NCBI RefSeq assembly: GCF_963678635.1
Contig: NC_087065.1
Coordinates: forward strand, 4,676,209-4,740,208
Direction of reading: 5' to 3'
Length of the DNA stretch: 64,000 nucleotides
DNA from: Symsagittifera roscoffensis
Taxonomy: Eukaryota > Xenacoelomorpha > Acoela > Convolutidae
The notes beneath the pieces are model-generated. The model was not told the origin of the DNA and did not search any database. It saw only the letters and a program-made list of their open reading frames with translations. A program made the translations under genes and the position numbers. Shown piece after piece: positions 23,401-34,206 of this stretch (position 1 is the stretch's first letter; the number at the start of each line of letters is the position of its first letter).

Positions 23401-26400
23401 ACGGGAATTTGAAATTATTCAACAGCTTCAAAACTTTTGAGAACTTTTTTAAGCTGGAGGGTTTCTGATCAGATACTTTCAATAGTTGCCTCTGTACTTC
23501 GATGTTTGCCTTCGACGCTAATTTCGCGTTTTTTAACCAGTATTGATATTTTTTGGGCTTCACACTTCTTTTCTACCCACAATAACAAGTTCAAATGGTT
23601 TTTGTACCGCAAAAAGCGAGGCTCTTTGCTTTGTCTCTGTGCCTATGGTTGTTTTAAGTTTTTGATAGGCTACATCAATATGTTCACCGTAACATCAAAA
23701 TTGGAACAATGAGCTTTTTAATTGCTTTTTCAGGTGGAGAAAAGTTTCCCAATTGACTTAAATTTAAGTTTGATCATTCACAACAACTAAACCTTTACAT
23801 TTGTTAACTCACATAAACTAAAGCTGAAAATATTTTTGAAACCATCATATCTGCGCAGTAATTAAAAAATCTTTTCCACTCATAAATGAATTTCCATCTA
23901 TTTTCTTCTGCTTGTCTAACTTTAGGCTCTTCAGCTGAAACTATTGGTGAGAAAAGTCAGTGAGTTTTGCAAATTCAGTGAGTTTTTTTTGGCGTGTATG
24001 ACAAATTTTATTGATAAGTTGTCCATGTGCCAAATGTACTCTTGCGAAAAGTTTTTGTCAAAAGGGAAAAAGCTTTTTTCGAAACAGTCCGATAGTGGCT
24101 ATTAGACAAATCGAATTAGACTATTTTAATTAATATTCTCACAATATGTATGCACAAACGGAGTGACTGAATTGATTTCAAAATAACCAATGAATTTGAA
24201 AATTTGAAAACAGAACTGTATTTATCAGAGCAAAGTCCTTTTGCAAAACAAAAATAGTTTTTTTTAGAGTTTTTTAAGAATAAAAATGCTCATGCGGTTG
24301 TTAATTAACCAAGTATTTAAATTTCTGAGCGTCTTTGAAGCATTATAGTGAATCAGATTTTAGATTTTTTAAAAACTTTTTCACCGTTAAATATATTTTT
24401 TAAATCGTTTTTTAAAGCAGGTTTTTTTTAACTGCGTCAATAAAAACTGATTAACAGCTAGTTCCGATGCCTTTAATTTTTTTTTAAACTTAACTTTATT
24501 TGAAGCTTCTTTGGTTGAAATTGATAAAAGATTCTGGTATTAATGACCTCTTAACATTTTTTACTCGTAGCAAAACCACCACGTACTTTTGACTCTCATC
24601 AAAAACATTTATTTTAGTGATTATCGCCAAAACAATAATCCCAAAGTTTTTTCTTGGTCCTGGTACAGTGCGTGTGCTCACAAATCTGATTAACGCCGTT
24701 TCTGAATCTTTGAGTGCTATAAGACTGCGCTTTGAGTGCTATAAGACTGTGCATTTGAGTGCTATGAGACTGCGAACTCTTAACACCAAAATCTGAAGTA
24801 GAGTTCCAGAACTTTTACTAATATTCATTGTGAAAGTTCAGGTGACAATCGAATTTTCTTTTGGCTGTTGCTTACAAAGTAATTAAAGATTTATTCAAAA
24901 TTTCTTCCTCAATTAAATGAAACCAGCGTGGGGTGCTGCTAATTACCCGGGATGACCCCCATCAACTGAAAATGCTCATCATATAATTCCATACATCAAG
25001 TTTGTGGAAAAGTGCTTGTCATACAGTTCTCATACAATTTTGAAAAATTGTTGAAAAAAGATTTAAATTAATTTCTGCGGCTCTTTTATTCTAATAAAAC
25101 AGTCTGGTGATAAAAAAATTGGACGTTATTGTTTCTTGAAAAAAACAACGCTTATCATACAACTCCAGTGTAGCAAAATTGTAGGATACGAATTTCTTCG
25201 GTTGAAAAAATCCCACATTCATATCTTAGGCAGTCCCATGTTCCCATGTTCATATCTTAGCCAAAAATCCCATATTCATATCTTAGGCAGTGAAAAGCGA
25301 CAAAAAAATCATTTTTAATTGGCTATTTCTATTTCTTTACCCTTGCGACAAGCAAAGGTATTGCAATCGGGTACTAGACTTTTTCCCGTAAAAAATTGTG
25401 TTCACAGGGCTCACTCCTGACATCCGTCTCCTTTTTGTTCTCGTTGCAAGTTCTCTTCCTCTTAGTTGCAGACAAATTGTTCTGGTTTTAAATATGTTTT
25501 AAATATTGTTTTTAACTTTTTTTATATATCCAACTTTTTCGAACTTAAAATTTTTTTGTTAGTTGTAGTTTTTTCATTTCATTGTTTTGTTTATTTTTGG
25601 CTTAATAGGCTTCGGCCTGTTTTATATCGACTTAGTGGCCTCATTTTGAGCTGTTTGATTAGCGAAATGCTTTCCGTGTGTTTGTGCGTGTTTTGAGAGA
25701 GTGCGGGAACTTGAAGTTTTTTAATTAGTTACAAAGTTTCAGGGCCTGTTTTCTATCGTATTAATGGCCCCATAATGTGCCAATTGTAGTGCAAAAAAAA
25801 CTTTGTGTGCGTGCATGTGTTTTGAGGGAGACGGGAACTTGAAATTATTCAACAGCTTCAAAATTTTTGAAAACTTTTTTGAGCTGGAGGGTTTCTGATC
25901 AGATACTTTCAATAGTTGCCTCTGTACTTCGATATTTGCCTTCGATGCTAATTTCGCGTTTTTTAACCCGCATTGATATTTTTTGGGCTTCAGACTTCTT
26001 TTTTACCCACAATAACAAGTTCAAATGGTTTTTGTACCGCAAAAAGCGAGGCTCTTTGCTTTGTCTCTGTGCCTATGGTTGTTTTAAGTTTTTGATAGGC
26101 TAAATCAATATGTTCACCGTAACATAAAAATTGGAACAATGAGCTTTTTTATTGCTTTTTCAGGTGGAGTAAAATTTCCCAATTGACATAAATTTAAGTT
26201 TGATCATTCACAACAACTAAACCTTTACATTTGTTAACTCACATAAACTAAAGCTGAAAACAATTTTGAAACCATCATATCTGCGCAGTAATTAAAAAAT
26301 CTTTTCCACTCATAAATGAATTTCCATCTATTTTCTTCTGCTTGTCTAACTTTAGGCTCTTCAGTTGAAACTATTGGTGAGAAAAGTCAGTGAGTTTTGC

Positions 26401-27622
26401 AAATTCAGTGAGTTTTTTTTGGCGTGTATGACAAATTTAATTGATAAGGTGTCCATGTGCCAAATGTACTCTTGCGAAAAGTTTTTGTCAAAAAGGGAAA
26501 AAACTTTTTTCGAAACAGTCCGATAGTGGCTATTAGACAAATCGAATTAGACTACTTTAATTAAAATTCTCACAATATTTATGCACAAACGGAGTGACTG
26601 AAATGATTTCAAAATAACCAATGAATTTGAAAATTTGAAAACAGAACTGTATTTATCAGAGCAAAGTCCTTTTGCAAAACAAAAATAGTTTTTTTTAGAG
26701 TTTTTTAAGAATAAAAATGCTCATGCGGTTCTTAATTAACCAAGTATTTAAATTTCTGAGCGTCTTTGAAGCATTATAGTGATCAGATTTTAGATTTTTT
26801 AAAAACATTTTCACCGTTAAATATATTTTTTAAATCGTTTTTTGAAGCAGGTTTTTTTTAACTGCGTCAATAAAAACTGATTAACAGCTATTTCCGATGC
26901 ATTTAATGTTTTTTTTTAAAATTTAACTTTATTTGAAGCTTCTCTGGTTGAAATTGATAAAAGATTCTGGTATTAATGACCTCTAAACATTTTTTACTCG
27001 TAGCAAAACCACCACGTACTTTTGTCTCTCATCAAAAACATTTATTTTAGTGATTATCGCCAAAACAATAATCCCAAAGGTTTTTCTTGGTCCTGGTACA
27101 GTGCGTGTGCTCAAAAATCTGATTAACGCCGTTTCTGAATCTTGGAGTGCTATAAGACTGTGCATTTGAGTGCTATGAGACTGCGAACTCTTAACACCAA
27201 AATCTGAAGTAGAGTTCCACAACTTTTACTATTATTCATTGTGAAAGTTCAGGTGACAATCGAATTTTCTTTTGGCTGTTGCTTACAAACTAATTAAAGA
27301 TTTATTCGAAATTTCTTCCTCAATTAAATGAAACCAGCGTGGGGTGCTGCTAATTACCCGGGATGACCTCCATCAACTGAAAATGCTCATCATATAATTC
27401 CATACATCAAGTTTATGGAAAAAGTGCTTGTCATACAGTTCTCATACAATTTTGAAAAAATTGTTGAAAAAAGATTTAAACTAATTTCTGCGGCTCTTTT
27501 ATTCTAATAAAACAGTCTGGTGATAAAAAAAATTGGACGTTTTTGTTTCTTGAAAAACAAAAACGCTTATCATACAACTCCCATGTATCAAAATTGTAGG
27601 ATAAGTTTTTCTTCGGTTGAAA
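20431..27622 (+). repeat. Three head-to-tail copies of a ~2.4 kb unit
   Basis: Copies run about 20,431-22,803, 22,804-25,209 and 25,210-27,622. The marker GCAGTGAAAAGCGAC is at 20,451, 22,855 and 25,287, giving periods of 2,404 and 2,432. The copies look well over 90% alike by eye. Each contains a nested ~130 bp imperfect duplication (GGCCTGTTTT...GGGAACTTGAA), a conserved but unrecognised 78-91 codon frame (21,031, 23,437 and 25,867), short direct repeats of GTGCTATAAGACTG, and a 3' part rich in TCATACAA palindromes. No transposase or RNA gene was found. I read it as a tandemly amplified non-autonomous element or satellite. Confidence 0.9.
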
Positions 27623-28958
27623 AAAAACAACAGTGGTCTGAAAACAATTTTGAGAAAAATTCTAATGAGATGATAGCGTTTATTGTTTAATGGATCGAAG
27701 CGCTTTGGAAGTCAAAATAAGGTTTCATTTTGGAATGAAAAAATTGCTTGTCATACAACTCTCATATATGAAACTTGTGTGATAGGCATTTTTTTCATAA
27801 GAGCAAAAACTTGCTAGCTGCTTGTTTTTCATTTTTTATTAATTTCATAACCCCCTAATGCGTGCTAGACATAAAAAGTTTTCTTTTTTTCTTCTTCATT
27901 TTTTCTCCATTTTTCGGTTTAGTATTGCCTGCTTTTTTGAGCCAGCTATGGGCTGTTCTCCGTTGTATAAAAAGAGCTGAAAACTCCGCTCTGCCTGTGA
28001 ATTCAATTTCTTCAAATCTTCCGAGTCATATTCTATTCGATGGTTTGAAATGTCGCGCTTGCGTTGTGACTTCTGGCTGAGTTTTTGTCCACTAGCTTGT
28101 CATGCTTTGTTTGTGATCTATCGGAATTGGTGCGAAATATTTCAAATCTTCAATTCATTGGAAGTTTTTTTTTGCTTAACTTATCTTTTTTCATCTTTCT
28201 ATTTTTTTTTACTTTCTTGCACAATAAATATGCCTTTGTAGATGTTAGTTATGAATGAATATGAATACGACAATGGATGCAGATGACAAAACTGTTGTTA
28301 GGTGACATAGTTTGGTGCAGATCACTGGCTTGACTGAATCATTATTTTTTTTGTCAGTTTCTTGTTTTGTGTCGTCTAACTCACGTTCAGGTTTGCTACT
28401 CATTTGAGTCCCTCGCCCAGGTACTGGTTCCCATAGGATTAGGTTTAGGAAGCTGTTGCTCTCTCAAGACTTGAAAAAAATTCCTTATAGAAAATGCGAA
28501 ATTTGAGCTTCAAATCTCTAAAGTACTGCAATTTTTCTCAAGTTTTTTTTCTCTGTTCAGAGATTGCACGTTTTATGGGCTGGACTTTGACGTAACTTTT
28601 GCCTCGCTTCATTTTGAAAAAGTGCTAATCATACAATTTTCATAAATGACAAATATGGGACATTTCTAATATCACAATTTCCATATATGAAAAAACAGAA
28701 ATTTAATTTTACTTAAAATTACTCTGTGAACACTTTAAATAATTTTTTTTATTTCAGAAATTTAACTTAAAATCAAAATAAATTAGTTTCGAATGGTGTA
28801 AGGAGAAATTTTTCGTTGCTTGTTCACAGTTGTCATCCTGTGTTTTTATCTTCAAACATCTCATATTCTTCGAAATAATATGCAAATGATGTCGAAATTC
28901 TAATGTCATAGGAGTCAGTTATGCGCGATGAAAGCCCCAGTTAACAGCGTGTGAATAT
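27623..28958. other. Flank between the tandem array and the RT element
   Basis: More TCATACAA...TTGT(G/A)TGA hairpins lie at about 27,750-27,785 and 28,625-28,690, like those at the end of each array unit. Open frames at 27,862 and 28,050 are T-rich and look accidental. Confidence 0.4.
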
Positions 28959-31900
28959 TTAGAATGCCATTCCAATTGTGTAACCGTCCTCAACGCCGAG
29001 GGATCGCCATTTGGATCTTGTGCCTCTGATGCAAATGTTGGTTGCTCTTAGTATAGCGAATGAAATTCTACATCTAACCCAGCACATGACATGACTATAT
29101 AGGCGGTCCCATTTTGATGGCAGGCCATCTGCTAGTCGTTTGAGGGAAAACGTGAACTCCGGTGCCAAAACACCATCTATTGAAGTGACAAGTGGAGTGA
29201 AAGACATGTGCTTTTCTTCACAAGCTGGTCCATACTTATTTTTCTTCTCAATCTCTGCAGTTTTCAGTACATTCATGGGATTGCGGTTTTGGTAAGACGG
29301 AGCGTCAGTGTCTGTAGCACGGATGTCGAACGACACAGCCGACTGTCCATCCCAAAACCCACGAGCTGAAAGATCTGCAATTAGTGCCGGGGTTCCATTT
29401 TCTACATCTGGTTCTTTTACGACAGGTTCTTTTTTCACATTGAAAATTGAAAATTGAAGCAAGAAAATTGAAAATTGAAGCAAGATCGCCCACTGCGTCT
29501 CTTATTTTGTTGTGTCGTAGTGTTAACAGTCTGCGCTTTTTGCAAGAAAGTGCATGCTGTAAGTCAAAACCTTGTTGACATCCATCGCATCTCGAGAAAG
29601 AACGTTTGAGTGGTTTTATGTACCTGACACATAGAGCGTCTCTGAACTCTGTGGCTGACAAATCAAAATTATCTTTCAACAAGGGCAACGAAGTTAGCCA
29701 CAAGGAACAGTTGTTGTCGATTATTCTCCGGATCGCTAGTTTCTGATCTGCTGGTAAACCTGCAAGCAATTCATCGAGTTTATCTTTGTCCACAGCATTT
29801 TGTTTCTCCTCGTGGTTTTTTCTTGCTTGTCTCACCTTTGTTTTGTGTAGAGTTTGGTCGAAATCATCTTGGAGAAATATCGAACTCACGAGACAGTCGG
29901 TTACTTCACGTGAAGTGGAAAATGCTAGTTCGGCACCTTCTATTGGATTTCGCACACCTAGTCCCCCTCTTTTGACAGGAAGTGAATACAAAACACGATC
30001 TGAGTGTGTGACACTAGAAGTTCCTAGTAATCTTGGCAAAAAGTTTTCCTCCAACATCTTCTCGAGAGGAGCAAACAACTGCGACGTATCTTTGACTACT
30101 CTCTGGACAAAATTCCATTCGCATTGCAGTGATCTTGTTAATCCAACTAAAGCAGCTTTAGGTTCTTTTTCTGCCACTTTGGACAACTCGCCAAGACAAT
30201 CCAACCATTCTTGGACCTTTTTTAAAATGAAACGAATTTTGCCTTCATCAGAGCTAATAAATCCGCCCAAATATCTTCTAGCTTCAACTATTCTGATGCC
30301 GAACCTGTCAAACAATTGATGAGCTTTTTCAACAAAGTTCGGGTGAACAACAAAATAACTTTTGCTTGACTCGGGGTAATAGCCATACTTCGGGCCGTTT
30401 TCAGTCAAAGATGATTACCATTCAACCAGGTTTTCTAGTGCGCCGAGAGCTCCCGAATCATCTGCATACCATGTTTGTAAACACTTATCTCGGTCTTTGA
30501 GTGATTCAATCAATGGCATCAATGAAACACCATAGAATAACATCGCTAGTGGTTCACCCTGTGTAGTGCCTTCACAACTGAAAAAAAGCTCTGTCGTTCC
30601 TGCAATAATTAGCGGCGCATACCCTCTATAAGTGTTGAAAAGAAATCGTGAGCACCTTGGCCAAAGTATTCTAGCATTCCATAGAGCCGTTTCCCTGTTC
30701 AATGCATTGAATGCATTTGAGGCATCCATCAATAGAAGACCATGTCCATCCTCTTTGGTGCTATTAAACAACTCCTCCACTGCGTGTACAGCTCCTTCTA
30801 TTCCTGCTTTCACACCAAAAGCTAGTTGTTGAGATCTTTTTTGGTCGCTTCGGCTATACATTTACACATTATTCTTCGCAAACACTCACCTGTGCCAATG
30901 GATCTAACTCCGGGCACTTGTCCAAAGCGATCAGACGACCTGAGATCGATGCTCGTAATTGGTTCCATGGAATAATTTCGTTAGCTATCTTTACGATCAG
31001 CGCTGCCACTTCGTCTCTCAAAGCCGAACTGTGTCCTCCAAATCGAAGAAATGCGTCTTTCCAGTGTTCCGAATCTGTTCCTGAAGGTAAGCTGTTTCTA
31101 AGTCAGGCAAGCTGTCTACTTGTATTCTTGCTTCTTCTTTTGACTGTTTTGCTGCGGGATGTTTTTCTTTCAGAATGTCAATGACTAATTTTCTTGTTGT
31201 TGTGGAATCAATAACTTCGTCATTTGGATGGAGCAAACCTCCGCCAGATCTGATTGTCAGCCAACGCATGGCAGACCGAACTTTCCCTTCCATCATCATT
31301 CGTGCAAAAACCACTGCGGTGTGCTCGTCTTCAGATCTGTTTTTTTTCATAGGTTTCCTCGGTTGTTTTTGTGAACATCGTTTGGCTTCTTGTAGTAGAA
31401 TATTGAACTTACTATTTGCCCAGTCTTCAAGTCGTCTTCCTATCAAAGTTCTCACATCACGTGTGGTTTTTATCATTGGGTCCCGCTGTAAGATTATTCG
31501 GCTGAATACAAGAAGTCGTTCTGAACATTCGTTTTGGTTCAATCGGCAGACTTCTTTCGTTAAAAGGTCAACGTATTTACGGCCAATGTTTCCCCCCGCG
31601 ACTAAAAACAATTTGCCTTGAAGGTTCACACTCACAGTAATTCTGTTCCCCCATTCAGTTTCTTGAACTTCCTTAGATATGTCGAGAGACCCTCCAAAGG
31701 CGTCAAACAAACAGTTTGTGACGTTTTCTGTAATGGGTACGACAGGATAATAGTCTTGCTCGCTGAGGGTCATAACACGAAGCTGTTGAGTCGCCCCAGT
31801 ATGTTGTTCTTCATTTTCTATTTTGTCTTCGGTTTCGTTGTATGAATCCTCTTGTTCATCGTCACTAACCCTCTGCGACGCAGAAACGGAGTCCTCAATT

Positions 31901-31999
31901 GGATTTTCTTCCGAGTGATCACGAAAACCCAAATAAGACGGCGGTCTTATCGCTCTTTCGCTTCTCCTCGTCATTTCGTGTCGGGGTTGACAAACTCCT
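28959..31999 (-). pseudogene. Decayed non-LTR-type reverse transcriptase element
   Basis: Read on the minus strand, the N-terminal part (about 31,999-31,018) holds an acidic region and a conserved helical block (VFARMMMEGKVRSAMRWLTI, ending ILKEKHPAA). The RT domain follows: RLIALDK, LMDASNAFNALNR, TTQGEPLAM and the catalytic YADD (Asp codons at 30,457-30,462). Next come GPKYGYYPESSKS, a CCHC motif (C-x2-C-x7-H-x4-C, about 29,540-29,590) followed by LRHNKIRD, and a C-terminal domain (ARGFWDGQSAVSFDIRATD, ending NICIRGTRSKW). CCHC followed by RH and a terminal nuclease-like domain resembles the R2/Hero layout. It is broken by frameshifts near 31,020, 30,915 and 29,450-29,480 and by an in-frame TAA at 30,415-30,417. 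A dead copy is the simplest reading. Confidence 0.75.
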
Positions 32000-32000
32000 A

Positions 32001-32187
32001 AATAGTTGCAATAGTTGCAATAGTTGCAATAGTTGCAATAGTTGCGATAGTTGCAATAGTTGCAATAGTTGCAATTGTTACAATAGTGCAATAGTTGCAA
32101 TAGTTGCAATAGTTGCAATAGTTGCAATAGTTGCAATAGTTGCAATAGTTGCAATATTTGCAATAGTTGCAATAGTTGCAATAGTTG
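32001..32187. repeat. 9-bp minisatellite (AATAGTTGC)n
   Basis: About 21 units of AATAGTTGC, a few with single changes, are followed by GTTGTTGTGG repeats. All six frames stay largely open through it, giving spurious low-complexity reading frames. It lies at the 5' end (minus strand) of the RT element. Confidence 0.92.
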
Positions 32188-32267
32188 TCAATGTTGTTGT
32201 GGTTGTTGTTTTTTTTCCTTTTCTTTTCTTGTTTAACAAGACATGTGCTAATTTCTCAAAAATGTTT

Positions 32268-32371
32268 ATCATAGAGATTTCATACAATTTTCTGTACGTA
32301 TGGAATAGTTTGACAAGAAGTTTCTCATACATGGAAATTGTATGATGAGAAGTTATGGTCAACCCGGGTAA
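32268..32371 (-). repeat. Inverted fragment of the 2.4 kb unit's palindromic end
   Basis: The reverse complement of 32,330-32,371 reads TTACCCGGGTTGACC then CTCATCATACAATT, which matches 22,545-22,590 and its counterparts in the other array copies, in opposite orientation. Within it, TCATACAATTTTC and GGAAATTGTATGATGA form an inverted pair. Confidence 0.65.
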
Positions 32372-32774
32372 GGAAACTCCGCTTGTATAAAGTTATTCGC
32401 ACAGTGATTCATCAAAAAAATGTAACTTATAAATGCGTCTGGTTTCAAAATTTAAGTGTTCCTACAATAACGAGGCAATTTTTCGGTTTTGTCAATTTTT
32501 TACTAGAGCTCAGCAAATTCTCGTTATTGGAATTTCAAACACTATCAACGTTTTTTTGTTTTTCGTTTCTACTATCAGATGTCACTGACACAATGTTGGC
32601 GTAGAATAGCGTCTATTGAGAACAAACAAAATTTCTAAAATTTAAAATAGTTACAAGATTCGATTAGTCCAACCAAATGTCCCTCAGCGGATTTAACTTT
32701 TGACTGAAAACCTTTTATTGTGAAACTTTTGTCAAACTTAAAATACGAACTTTTTAACTAGCAAAGCAATGATA
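32372..32774. other. Spacer, nothing recognised
   Basis: AT-rich DNA between the RT-element region and the first TA-flanked element, with no gene or clear repeat. Confidence 0.4.
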
Positions 32775-33505
32775 CAGTGCTGATTTAAATTAACCGGACA
32801 AAACGCGTTGAACTTGAAATTTAAAACCCGTTTTTCTCAAAATGGGTTGAGCTTAGCAGAAAACTTATGGATACACAATTTTCTTAAAATTTCAGCAGAA
32901 TTAACATGGTGTAATTTGTTTTGCGAAATTCGGGCCCAAAATTTTATCCCAAAAATGGAACATTTTGGTTTTTCTTAGCTAATCAAAAATTAAGCCGAAA
33001 ATAGCCATTCGATCACAGACATAATTATATCAAAGTGAGCCCCTTACGTAGCCCAACAAACTTTTAGAAGGGCATACCCTCCAAAAAATTGTATAAAATA
33101 TTTTATTTTTGTTTGATAGACAAAAAAGGTCGCTTTTACTAAATAAAATACCAACTTTTTATTTAAAAACAATTTTTAAACAATTTGCAATTTTTTTTGG
33201 AGAAAATACCTTTCTTAAAGTTTGTTGGGCTACGTAAGGGGCTCACTTTGATATAATTATGTCTGTGATTAACTGGGTATTTTGGCGTAATTTTTGATTA
33301 ACTAAGAAAAGCCAAAAAATTCTTATTTTGGGGTAAAAGTTCGGGCCCGAATTTTGTAAAATAAATTACACCATATTGATTCTGCTAAAATTTTAAGCAA
33401 ATTTTGTCTTCATAAGTTTTCACCTAAACTCAACCCAATTTGAGAAAAACTGGTTTTAAATTTCAAGTGTAACGCGTTTTGTCCGGTTAATTTAAATCAG
33501 CACTG
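32775..33505. mobile_element. Long-TIR element, Tc1/mariner type (copy A)
   Basis: The ends are CAGTGCTGATTTAAATTA and its inverse TTAATTTAAATCAGCACTG, each bounded by TA. Arms of about 290 bp fold back on each other (for example CTACGTAAGGGGCTCA and its inverse). The length is 731 bp with no coding frame. TA target sites and CAGTG ends are usual for Tc1/mariner-mobilised elements. Confidence 0.87.
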
Positions 33506-33507
33506 TA

Positions 33508-34204
33508 CAGTGCTAATTTGAATTATCCGGACAAAATGAACAAAACTTGAGTTTTCAAACTCGTTTCTCTCAAATTGGGTTAAGATTAGACAAAAAGTGA
33601 AGAGAACAAAATCTGCTTAGAATTTCCTCAGAATTAATATGGTGTAATTTTTTCTCCGAAATTCTGGCTTTTTTCATTTATTCAAGATTTACGCTGAAAA
33701 TACTTTGTTATTTGATAGGAAAATTATATCACAAAAAGCGTCTTACACAGCCCAACAAAGTTTAAGAAGGGTTAAATTTCCAAAAACTAGAATAGGAGAA
33801 AATTTTTTTACTTGATAGTCAATAAATGTGATTTTTACTATATAAAACCCAGTACGTCTGTTTAAAAACAAATTTGAAACAATTTGCGCAAATTTTTGGA
33901 GATTTGAACCTTCTTAAACTTTGTTTTGCTGTGTAAGACGCTTCTTGTGATATAATTTTCTTATCAAATAACAAAGTTTTTCAGCGTAATTTTTGAATAA
34001 TTGAAAAAAACCAAAATGACCCATTTTTGGGGTAAAATTTTGGTTGAGAATTTCGGAGAAAAAATTACACCATATTAATTCTGAGGAAATTCTAAGCAAC
34101 TTTTGTTCTCTTCACTTTTTGTCTTATCTTAACCCAATTTGAGAAAAACGCGTTTGAAAACTCAAGTTTTGTTCGCTTTGTCCGGATAATTTAAATCAGC
34201 ACTG
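33508..34204. mobile_element. Long-TIR element, Tc1/mariner type (copy B)
   Basis: This begins CAGTGCTAATTTGAATTATC, one TA dinucleotide after copy A, and ends GATAATTTAAATCAGCACTG followed by TA. It is 697 bp, with long inverted arms related to copy A but clearly diverged. The shared TA at 33,506-33,507 shows that one element inserted exactly at the edge of the other. Confidence 0.85.
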
Positions 34205-34206
34205 TA

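Noticed and set aside
21031-26103. The 78-91 codon frame repeated in each 2.4 kb unit as a conserved protein
   Set aside because: Its conservation is no greater than that of the surrounding noncoding sequence, and the composition is not convincing.
30905-30925. GTGAGT on the minus strand as a splice donor in the RT element
   Set aside because: The conserved RT reading resumes in another frame at once, with no gap, so a frameshift mutation explains it better than an intron.
31899-32362. Open frames of repeated Ser-Cys-Asn, Ala-Ile-Val or Ala-Thr-Ile as antifreeze-like or low-complexity proteins
   Set aside because: They are translations of the 9-bp minisatellite, which stays open in nearly all frames.
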